In this document: piece after piece, positions 20,899 to 29,616 of the stretch | Layout: every line of letters begins with the position of its first letter | Position numbering within the stretch: position 1 is the first letter of the stretch | Origin: Aphanomyces cochlioides | Taxonomy: Eukaryota > Oomycota > Saprolegniomycetes > Saprolegniales > Verrucalvaceae | DNA length: 64,000 nucleotides | Direction: 5' to 3' | NCBI GenBank assembly: GCA_019828595.1 | Contig: JAHQRK010000001.1 | Coordinates: 434,001-498,000 of the forward strand | Notes under the pieces: model-generated | Database searches by the model: none | What the model was told of the DNA's origin: nothing | What the model saw: only the letters and a program-made list of their open reading frames with translations | Program-made: the position numbers and the translations under genes

Positions 20899-21511
20899 GA
20901 GAGCTGTCAAAACAAAAACGGGACTTTTTGTGTTCTGATCATTTTGAGAAAATCACCTCCGAATCATTTGACTCAAATAAAGGCATATGATTGGAGATGA
21001 AATCCAGAATATGTCCAATAGTATTCGTAGATTTTCATCAAATATTCGAATGCAAACCTTCCAAAGTATATAGAGTTCAGCACGACCCAGAGGCGGAGGA
21101 GTAGACACTAGAATGTAAATGAAATAATTCATAGAGTTGATGGTATGCTTGCATCAAAGAGCTAGACTGACTGGCGTGACCTAGCTCCCATGGTATTGCT
21201 GTGCTCTTCATCCATGATCGCTTGACTCCTTCGTTGTTGGCAAGTTTCAGTGTGAGTGGTACTGATAAGAAAACCTCTATATTAACAATACCTTTCATAA
21301 ATAGTATATTCTTTAGAAGCTGAAAAAATAATGTTTAGCAATTTTTTTTTTTTATTGGCTGAAATGAAAAGGCAGAAATATTGAAGATGAAGCGCAATTG
21401 GCCTATAAAAGTACTATTTTTGGATTCACCGTAATTTTTTGTATATTGTCATATTGAATACTCGTATTCTCAAATTTTTGAAACAGTCCCGTTTTTGTTT
21501 TGAAAGCTCTC
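20899..21511. mobile_element. Non-autonomous element with 27-bp inverted repeats, abutting palindromes
   Basis: GAGAGCTGTCAAAACAAAAA at 20899 is mirrored at 21485-21511, with 26 of 27 bases matching and the GGGACT continuation shared. AGT occurs directly outside each end (20896-20898 and 21512-21514) and may be a 3-bp duplication. The interior is AT-rich with no gene. A 15-bp palindrome (20885-20899) touches the left end and a 33-bp palindrome (21512-21544) touches the right end. Confidence 0.65.
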
Positions 21512-21544
21512 AGTCATGAACGTTAAATTTTAACGTTCATGACT
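21512..21544. repeat. 33-bp perfect palindrome
   Basis: AGTCATGAACGTTAAA, one central T, then its exact reverse complement. It starts at the base after the right terminal repeat of the 20899-21511 element. Confidence 0.85.
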
Positions 21545-21916
21545 CAACTCGAGAATTCGTGCCAACAAAAGTGACACGCTATATAGTACTTTTTAATTGG
21601 ACAAATATGCTTTACTACAACCAATGAAATGTTCTCATGCCCTTGTTAAAGTTCATACAAGGCATACATTGATGATCAACACTGATAGTTTCGTTTCATC
21701 CCCTCCATTAACACTGTCAATCCACATTCTCCAGAATTCACAGAAAAATACTTGCGTTTTGAATGCATTTACAGAAAATCTGTCCTGAGTTTTCGTGAAT
21801 ATCAAAAGTAATTTCCATGATAGAAATATATATAACTTGATGTTTGTATGTAATAAAATAGTTTGACAGAAATGCATTTTGCGAGGAATGCACAGAAAGG
21901 TTTTTCTGTGGATGTG
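21545..21916. other. Gap without a recognisable gene
   Basis: AT-rich. Short frames occur on both strands but have no motifs. Confidence 0.5.
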
Positions 21917-21919
21917 TAA

Positions 21920-22480
21920 GGGCGGGTCTGGATGCCCATCAATTTTTTTATTCCATAAAACTGAAATGACATTTTGCAAAATTTTTCCAAAGTTCGAAAT
22001 TCACAATTTAAAATGGACTAGTTGGAGAATTTGTTATTTGTCTGGATGCCACAACTTGAGGCCCACAAGAAACTTCAACATTACGACTGTTGTCATACTG
22101 TACTGCTGTGTCAGTCACTTCCTACCGGAAACTTTGAAATGAGCCAGAGATGAGCAAGGCTCGATCACTGTCGCTTCTCAGAGTGTTAGAACATGCAACA
22201 GTGATAATATACAGTGTGTGCGTGCATTTTTGTAGAGATGACAAGCTGAGTCTCAAGCTTGACTCGATCAGTGAGTTCATGACGAAAATATGTCATAAAA
22301 AAATAGACCAATTTGGTCCATTTTTTATGGCATAATTTGGCCAAAACTCCAGAAAATTGTGACAAAAAATTCTTTGAGAAGGTGGCATCCAGACAGTCAA
22401 AATTGAAAATTATGGCATATTTCGAATTATGGCATTTTTTGGCATTTTTATGCCAGTTTTGGTGGCATCCAGACCCGCCC
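21920..22480. mobile_element. Harbinger-type MITE
   Basis: A 561-bp element with inverted ends GGGCGGGTCTGGATGCC (21920 and, reversed, ending at 22480), flanked by TAA at 21917-21919 and 22481-22483. The 3-bp TWA duplication and the GG-rich start are the Harbinger hallmarks. Its interior repeats ATGGCA-type motifs and is non-coding. Confidence 0.8.
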
Positions 22481-22483
22481 TAA

Positions 22484-22941
22484 GCCAATCAGACATCAAG
22501 AAAAGAACAAAAATAACAATGAAAAGAGATCACTTCCTTTGTATGCAGAATCGACGACGAACATCGTGGCTTCATGATGGCAGATGCTCGAAGAAACCTC
22601 ATTACGGAGGAGTCTAAAGTAAACTTCAGGTGTCAACCAAATCAAGAAATGGTGCTGCCTTACTGGCAAAAACGATCTATTTTAGCCATGCGACAGTCGA
22701 AAGACTAGATAACAATCAATCTTTCTCTAACGTTATTCTCTTTCAACAACCTAATACATTTTCTTGAGTATAAGAACGCTAAAGTCAGTTAATCCTGTAG
22801 CACATGCCCATATACCTTTCCCCTAGCTTGAGTATCGGGTACTCAAGAAAACGACAAGAAAAACAGCCAAACCATCACCCATCCATGCATACTGTATTCT
22901 TGAGTCTAACACAGTTGCAAATCAGTTACACTGTAATCTTG
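22484..22941. other. Gap without a recognisable gene
   Basis: No coding or structured element is supported here. Confidence 0.5.
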
Positions 22942-23482
22942 TAAGAGCCTGGTCAGGAATCGTCAATGTCGATGTCTGGGCATCGATGATATCCGGACGT
23001 CTTCGTGTTTCTTTTTCAAATTTTTCTGTGATGAATTCTTCGTTTTTTCTGAAAAAGGCATTGATGCATCATCAATGCCTGGAAAACTGCTTCGATGCTT
23101 GAGATAATCCGGAAACATGGACAGACCGCAAAGCTGTTAATTATCCGGAAATTTGACAAATTAGCCAATCAGAGGCTGGCTGGATTTATCGTAAAACACT
23201 GAGGGCCTGGTCGGGGAAGAAATCCATCCCTGCCAGGCAGGAACGTTATCCGGAATTTTTTGGAATTTTTTTGAAAAATATTGTGGTTTTGTTCCGAAAT
23301 TGTGAGATGCAACGCAAATCGGTCAGGCAAAATGTCGGGCACAAAATCGGAACACCAATCAGAAGCCAGTATTTTTATGACGTCATCACCTACGTCATCA
23401 TCTCTGTGAAGTCGGGCAGCCAATCATACGACAGTAATTTTGAAACGAGCTCATCCGGCTGAAATCACGTCTGCATTCTGCC

Positions 23483-24595
23483 ATGGCGTCGCTTTTGCAA
23501 GCTGTGGAGCAGCGCCACGCTTCGGTGAATACGGTCATGCACGCGCTTTATGGTTACTACTTCTTGGGCGTTTCAAAGCAAGAGTTGTCAAGACTCTACA
23601 AAAAACATGTCAACTCAATTGACAATTGGATCCAGCGGTACGAAACTGAAGGAACTTACCAGAGGAAGGCGTCCACAAAAATGACCACCAAATTCACAAG
23701 GGTTCAAAAGATGTGGGTCATTCAGTACTTTGAAAACCACCCCTTGGCTTTTCTAGATGAAGCGAAGGCTTCGTTTCAGCTCCAGCATCAAACGACGATC
23801 TCTGTGCCAACAATATGGCAAATTCTTCACGAGAATGGAAACACAAGAAAAGTTCTCGAACGCCGAGCGATCCATATCAAATTCAACGATATCATACGCT
23901 TCACAAAAGAGATGAACTCAGTGGCCTGGAATCAATTGAACATTCAGTTTCTGGATGAAGCAAGCTTCGACAATCGTGGGATGCTTCGGACCCGTGGTTA
24001 TTGTCTTAAAGGGAAGAAACTTGCTTTTAGAGGCGAATTTAATCGAAAGGCGCGAGCCTCAATATTGTGTTGGATCAGTATCGATGGCATAGTGGAGATA
24101 TTCCACACTGAAGGGACGTTCGATCGCGCCAAGTTTGTCGAATGTTGCAGAATACACGCTCACACCAGCAAATCAGTGAAGGCGTACCCGGGACAAGGCT
24201 CGATTTGGATCATGGATGGCGCAAAAATACACTGCCATCCAGCAATTACCCGGTACTTGAGATCAATTGGCATCGTGCCTTTGTTTCTACCTGCCTACTG
24301 TCCATTTTACAACCCAATTGAGTACCTATTTAGGCTTGTAAAGAAGTGCATGCGACGGCATTATGTGGAAAACTCATGTGAACCCATTGAGCAATTTGTA
24401 TTGAGAATGCTGATGGAGTTCCAAGGCTTCAATATGCAGACGGTTTTTGAGCATTGTGGCTATAGAAGAGATGGTGTTTTCAATCCGGCAATTGCTTTAG
24501 AAAGCAAAACAGTACGTATAGGTCCAAACGACATGCAAGACGTACAGAATCTTCTTGAGTTTACACAGCGCGACGTAGACGAAGAAGAGGAATAA
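23483..24595 (+). CDS. IS630-like DDE_3 transposase, intact
   Basis: A 370-codon uninterrupted frame from ATG 23483 to TAA. The N-terminus is a helix-turn-helix segment (VMHALYGYYFLGVSKQEL, HVNSIDNWIQRYE) followed by a second one (HPLAFLDEAKASFQ, VPTIWQILHENG). The catalytic domain shows the first aspartate in FLDEASFDNRG, strands RARASILCWISIDGIVE, the second aspartate in IWIMDGAKIHCH, and the glutamate in CPFYNPIEYLF. The spacing between the last two is 34 residues, giving DD34E, the IS630/Tc1 signature. It catalyses cut-and-paste transposition of the flanking element. The acidic C-terminus (DVDEEEE) is odd but not damaging. No intron and no lesion are seen, so this may be active. A decayed fragment of a related gene lies near 55982-56080. 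Confidence 0.9.
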   Translation: MASLLQAVEQRHASVNTVMHALYGYYFLGVSKQELSRLYKKHVNSIDNWIQRYETEGTYQRKASTKMTTKFTRVQKMWVIQYFENHPLAFLDEAKASFQLQHQTTISVPTIWQILHENGNTRKVLERRAIHIKFNDIIRFTKEMNSVAWNQLNIQFLDEASFDNRGMLRTRGYCLKGKKLAFRGEFNRKARASILCWISIDGIVEIFHTEGTFDRAKFVECCRIHAHTSKSVKAYPGQGSIWIMDGAKIHCHPAITRYLRSIGIVPLFLPAYCPFYNPIEYLFRLVKKCMRRHYVENSCEPIEQFVLRMLMEFQGFNMQTVFEHCGYRRDGVFNPAIALESKTVRIGPNDMQDVQNLLEFTQRDVDEEEE

Positions 24596-24617
24596 TTAGG
24601 CTAACGTTTAAGCTTTA

Positions 24618-25838
24618 TCACAAATGATCATCATCCTCTTGACTCGGAATTGCTCCCAGAACACGTATAATATCCATGTCATCAGGACGAGGATCTATGT
24701 CTTCTGCATACGCTTCAATTGCTTCCTTTTTTGTCTTCAGCATTGTTTCAAATGCGTCCATTTTCGCATCTGTCAATATGCGCTGTTGGGCAACAACAGC
24801 ACGCAGCTCGTTGAATTGTAGTATCGCGCCATCGACAAGATCCAAAGCCAAACGACAATTACGTTTGAGACGCACAATATGTGCATGAGCAGTTGATGAT
24901 GTTGTCCGAAAATGTTGTATGAAGGTGGCAGGTCCTTTGGAAATCGCACGAGACCGCTGTCCTTCAGGGAGCTCACAGACTTCATTAGCCCACATACGCC
25001 AAGCCATTTGTGGTGCTTCCAAATTGGTCCATTCTGACTGCATTTGTCGAATGACATCTTGTTGTTCAGCCTCTGCAGCGGCACCAGATCGATCTACATT
25101 CGCAGGTTCGAGACAAGCTTTACTGAACGACAGATATTGCACCCCAGTTGATAATTCGTTCCCCCACTTGTACACCGAGATTGTTATCGTTTTTTCCCGG
25201 TATTTTGTTAGCGCCTTGTGCGCATCCTAGTCAGTTTGCCACATTGGTAGATTGCGAGCACCGCTCGTCGTTTCTATCCGCATCGTAATGTACTTCTCAA
25301 ACAGATCAATTTTTGGTGGTTCGTTAGCCATATTTCACACCAAAGGTTCGCCGGAGTACGTTGCCAAAGGTTGCAGTGATGGAGCGCAAATCTCCCAAAT
25401 TCGTCGTTTGATACTGGTCCAGTCGTTCAAGGCTATCATGTGCAAACCAAGTTTGTCTGAGCCATCTAGACGTTGACCAGTCGTTTTCTTCAATCGAATG
25501 TCAACGGTGAATCGGAATAGAGAGTCGTGCGGCTGTGGTGGCGGTCGTGGTGCAGGGAGTGGCTCCTGTGATTCAATTTGTGCCGCCGAAGCAGATCGAG
25601 CAGGTTTTGGCGCGACGCTTTGCAAAGGACTCGGTGTTAAAAAACGAGGTGAACGACGCCGCGGCAAATACGGCGAGGCTTCGAGGTTTGTGTGCCGTGT
25701 AGTAGATCCTGTCGGAGTTGAATTCCAATTCATGCCGACAACAAACGAGAGACTGTGCTTGCGATAATTCGAAGCCTCGTTTTGATTGGTTAATATCATA
25801 ACAAGTTCCGGAACAAAAAGGTCAATGTTATTGGTCAA
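24618..25838 (-). pseudogene. Second gene of the IS630-like element, unknown function, two in-frame stops
   Basis: I do not recognise this protein. One minus-strand frame runs from about 25838 to 24618, broken only by TGA (near 25335) and TAG (near 25228). Read through, it gives roughly 400 residues. It has a proline- and serine-rich N-terminal part (SPRFLTPSPLQ, LPAPRPPPQPHD) and then a beta-rich segment (LFRFTVDIRLKK, WTSIKRRIWEIC). A middle part begins MANEPPKIDLFEKYI, and a helical C-terminal half (WANEVCELPEGQR, FETMLKTKKEAIEAY) ends acidic. It converges on the transposase, 22 bp apart, inside the same terminal repeats, so it is probably an accessory protein of the transposon. Both stops could be single changes from Trp codons, and the C-terminal frame (ATG 25175) is open for 185 codons. 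Confidence 0.6.
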
Positions 25839-26122
25839 ATCTACAAATTTTCAGCAAAACGACAATATCAAAAAGTATTTTTTCGATTTTCTTGAAAATG
25901 TGTCTCAAGCAGGAACAGACTTGTTGAGGCAGAGATGGATCATCTGCCTGGAAAAAGGCGTTCCTGCCTGAGTTTAACCGAAAAGCATGAACGACCCCAT
26001 TATCCGGAAATTATTGGAATTGACCAATCAGAAGCCTGAATCCGTCCCTGAAGCATGGATGGAATGTTCGGCGACCAGGCCCTGACAGACATCGACATTG
26101 ACGATTCCCAACCAGGCTCTAA

Positions 26123-26327
26123 TACATGTCCATTATCGGGTTCTCTAGCTTCAAGTCGTCCAAACCTCTTGGGTCTTGGACCTCCTTCTTGGATGCAACA
26201 TGAAAAGTGGAGGGCGCAATGTTGAAAGTTTTAAACCAATCAAGCTTCATTCTCAGCAAAATAGAGCATGATTGGTCTAAATTGGACTAAAATGACAAGG
26301 CAGAATCATTTTTCTGTGCAGACAAGT
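26123..26327. other. Short gap, no gene
   Basis: No feature is supported between the MITE and the duplicated P4H flank. Confidence 0.5.
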
Positions 26328-26716
26328 AGTCTTCTGTCACCCTTTGACTCCTGAGTGTTCCTCATCGAGGAAAGTAAGCCAGTCCCGGCCGTCGTTGGCA
26401 GGATAAGGAGATCGCGCTCGCTCTGTTCGACACTCTTCGACCATACAGCGACGGCGACAACCCCGCTGTGGAAATCCTCCGCGTCGCCGCAGAAAAACGC
26501 GTTGGCAAGACAGCGTGGCTGGCTGTGATTGTTGGCAACAACCGCTGAGACTTTGGCAACCTCGAACCCATGACGTTCTTCGTGTCATCATGGCGATGTC
26601 CCCTCATGCACGAGTCGTGCATGAGGGGGGCACTTCAGTCGCTTGTTCCCTTGTGGAGGATGACGAGGTTGCCTTCCTGAGGGTAGTAGCGCCTGTGGAT
26701 GGACGCATGATTTACG
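26328..26716. repeat. P4H flank repeat blocks R1 and R2, copy 2
   Basis: R1 (26328-26566) matches 8230-8460 and 28977-29210. R2 (26606-26716) matches 14101-14216 and 29305-29407. Around 26600 there is a local inverted repeat, TCATGCACGA/TCGTGCATGA, not seen at the other copies. R3 is absent here. Confidence 0.8.
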
Positions 26717-26786
26717 CCGGTGTTAATTGGTCGAAAGGGTCGACGTTCCACGTGTTTTTGTACATTGACCCAGTGTCAAACAGACC

Positions 26787-28958
26787 ATGTCGGCGCCAAA
26801 TCCGACGAAGGATGCCATGGCCAAGACAGAGCCGACGGAAAGCAATGGAGGAGGCGTTGGGTTCAGTCTTCCGCTCGTCCTGATTGTCATCGTCGTCGCA
26901 TTTGTCGCGGGGACGCAGAGTGTCAAGCAAGAAGCGCGACGCATGTCTGTGAACGCGACTGTCGGTCTACCTGTGACACCGACGCTATTCGAATTCCCCG
27001 GCAGTAAATACGAGAGCGAAGTCGTCGAGATGATCCCACGTCGCGTCCTGAACGCCTCGCTGTCTTGCGAGGATGAACTGACCGTCCTGGAGAAGAAAGT
27101 CCACGTAGAGACGGTCCTTGGTCACCCGGAAGCGTTCCGCCGCGACAACAAAGTTCTCTTGATGCTCAATGGCCACAACGATGGCGTTGTCCTCCGCTGG
27201 TCCAAGGAAACCGGCGACAAGTGCCTGTGCTCGCTTGCTGAGACTGCCGCGACTGTCCTTGGCACTGACCCGGACTTCTTTCCAAATGGACTTCGACTGT
27301 ACAATAGCATGGGCGTCGCCATCGCCACAGCTGACGAACTCGACGCCGAGCGACTTGCCTACATCCTCGTGGACTTCCAGATTTGGGTCTGGCCTGGTAT
27401 TCGCGTTGGCTACCGACGCATTGTCAACGGCATGGCCATGACGACGCTATCATTGTCTCCGATCGTTTACGACGTCGAGGGTTTCTTCTCCGCCGAGGAA
27501 GCCGACGCCATCATCAACCACGGCATGATCAATCTCAAGCGCTCTTCCGTGGCACAAGGCGACGAGTTGTATGCGACCGACTCGACGCGAACGAGCCACA
27601 CGGCATTCCTGGACGACAACCAGTTCACGCGCAACTTTCGAGTGCGTGGCGCCAACCTCACGCGTCTTCCCAGCCCGTCGTTCGTCGAGCGCGCGCAACT
27701 CGTCCGGTACGAAGCGGGGCAGTTCTTCCGCCGCCATGAAGACTACTTCCAGAACAAGAAATACCTCGACGAAGCTGCCGGTCAAGCGCCGCTCGACAAG
27801 TACAAGACATGGTGCGACTTTGCCAACGCGTACTTGATCGCGTCTCCGCCCGATGATGCCGCGCCAGACGTCCTACCGGGTGGCCCGCTCTTCCCGCGCT
27901 TTCAAGACAAATTTTCATGGGAACATGCGCTCCTGCAGCTGTTCCTTGAGAAGAATCCCGACTATTTCAAGACGCATGGAATCGCCGAGTGGGGCGACTG
28001 GCTCAATGAGAGCCTCCAGAACGAAGCGGTTGGCATCATGGAGCCGCTTCTCGGCGGTCTCAGCCACATCCTTCCCGACATCATCAAAGCATGGGAAGAT
28101 CATGCCGTCAGTCCGAAACTTCGCTTCAAGTACGTCGATCGCACGGAATCATATCTAACGCGATCTTCATGGACGCTAGAAACCCAAAGCCAGAGGTGAA
28201 CGGCGTCTCGCACTACTTTCGATGGATCCGATGGGCAAAAGACCGCGTCGCCGCACTCAGAGACAAAGCGCCGGCCAACGTTCAGCCGTCGGGAACCGAC
28301 TATCCCTCCTTCGACCTCCGTTTCCAAAACCAAGTAAGTCATGGCCGAACAACCGCGATAACTTGCGCCGCGCTGTAGCTCGCGTCGTACATTCTAGACG
28401 ACCATTCGTACGAAGAACTGGAGAAGATCATCTCGCCGGCGTGGGCGGCGTGGCTCGATGAGAATGACGACACGACGGACATAATCGTCAACGGTGCGAA
28501 GAGCAACACCAAGATCTTTGAGGTCGCCGTGGAATCATGGACGCGACGCGCCGGGCCGGACTTGTTCACCTACACGATGCCGACGCAGATGCAACATGCA
28601 GAGCCGAATCGCTTCCTGACGCTCTTCTTGTACCTGAACGACGTGGAGGAAGGCGGTGAGACGGTCTTCCCGTACTCCGCCGAGCGACTCGTGACCGACA
28701 TCAAACGTGAGGGCATGGACGAATGCTCGCAAGGCCTCGCCGTGCCGCCGCTCAAACTCCACGCGGCGCTCTTTTATTCGCAGGCATGGGACAACCAAGT
28801 CGACCCGATGAGCAACCACGGCGGATGTCCTCCTGCCAAAGGAGTCAAGTGTACGTCATGATCGCCGCGTGGAATGTCTAATCATTGGTGTAGATGGAGC
28901 CAACCTCTTCACATGGAACGTCGACGCTGACGAAGGCGCAAGTGCGCTTGGCTTTTAA
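26787..28958 (+). CDS. Prolyl 4-hydroxylase-like 2OG-Fe(II) oxygenase (P4H copy C), full length
   Basis: Four exons (26787-28129, 28180-28333, 28379-28850, 28894-28958) encode 677 residues, with introns of 50, 45 and 43 nt. The start ATG follows the shared upstream GGTCGAAAGGGTCGACG segment. The N-terminal membrane segment is VGFSLPLVLIVIVVAFVAG. The iron ligands are HxD in FFRRHEDYF and the histidine of NHGGCPPAKGVK; the lysine follows. It is clearly diverged from B and D in the first 80 residues and in the segment before HxD, and it has a shorter C-terminus ending DADEGASALGF like copy A. Exons 2-4 have the same lengths as copy A, so A and C form one subgroup and B and D another. As in B, the HxD and distal histidine are unusually far apart. 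Likely role: a membrane-anchored prolyl hydroxylase of the secretory pathway. Confidence 0.9.
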
Positions 28959-28976
28959 TGTCCTGAGTTCAATCCA

Positions 28977-29484
28977 CTGTCTTCTGTCACCCTTTGACTC
29001 CTGAGTGTTCCTCATCGAGGAAAGTAAGACAGTCCCGGCCGTCGTTGGCAGGATAAGGAGACCGCGCTCGCTCTGTTCGACACTCTTCGACCATACAGCG
29101 ACGCCGACAACTCCGCTGTGGAAATCCTCCGCGTCGCCGCAGAAAAACGTGTTTGCAAGACAGCGTGGCTGGCTGTGATTGTTAGAAACAACTGCTGAGA
29201 CTTTGGCAACCTCATGGGTGCGGGTGACGTCCTCGACAAGCGAACACACGACGTTCTTCGTGTGATGATGCCATCTAGCGACTGAAGTATCCCCTCATGC
29301 ACGACTGAGTCAGTCAGACACTTCAGTCGCTTCTTCCCTTGTGGAGGATGGCGAGGTTGCCTTCCTGAGGGTAGTAGCGCCTGTGGTCTTCTCGATGGAC
29401 GCATGATTTTGTCATTCACGGCGACGTGGCTATGTTCTCTCCCAAGACAGCACTCGGGATCGAGTAGCGGTGGATGCATTCCAT
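28977..29484. repeat. P4H flank repeat blocks R1-R2-R3, copy 3 (uninterrupted)
   Basis: This copy lacks all three insertions found between A and B. It provides the empty sites for the pogo element (TTTTAATG at about 28953), the Gypsy element (GACTGAGTCAGTC near 29302) and the MULE MITE (AGCGGTGGATG near 29466). Confidence 0.85.
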
Positions 29485-29616
29485 CCATGGTGGAAGTTCT
29501 GCTAGAGTTCCAGACGGTCGTTTGTTGTTTACCTGTTCGCGTGCATCCACCTTGTCACATGCTGTCTGGGATAGTTCCAACGTTGACAAAGTGGATTCCA
29601 CCGCGAGAAGTCGACG

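Larger units (their letters stand above)
23203..26082. mobile_element. Two-gene IS630-like (DD34E) DNA transposon with TGA flanks
   Basis: Ends GGGCCTGGTCG are inverted at 23203 and 26082, with imperfect similarity continuing about 20 bp (AAATCCATCC / ATTCCATCC). Subterminal CCGGAA/CCGGATAA motifs are shared. TGA lies directly outside both ends (23200-23202, 26083-26085). It carries an intact transposase gene and, convergently on the minus strand, a second gene with two stops. IS630/Tc1 elements normally duplicate TA, so the 3-base flank is unusual for this transposase type. Confidence 0.7.
22945..26119. mobile_element. MITE (GAGCCTGGT ends) hosting the IS630-like element
   Basis: Inverted ends of about 34 bp begin GAGCCTGGT and continue GGAATCGTCAATGTCGATGT on both sides (two mismatches). 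TAA flanks at 22942-22944 and 26120-26122. Its own sequence is only about 292 bp (22945-23202 plus 26086-26119); the rest is the inner element inserted right next to its right terminal repeat. The ends share GCCTGGTC with the inner element, so the outer one is probably a non-autonomous relative. Confidence 0.75.
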
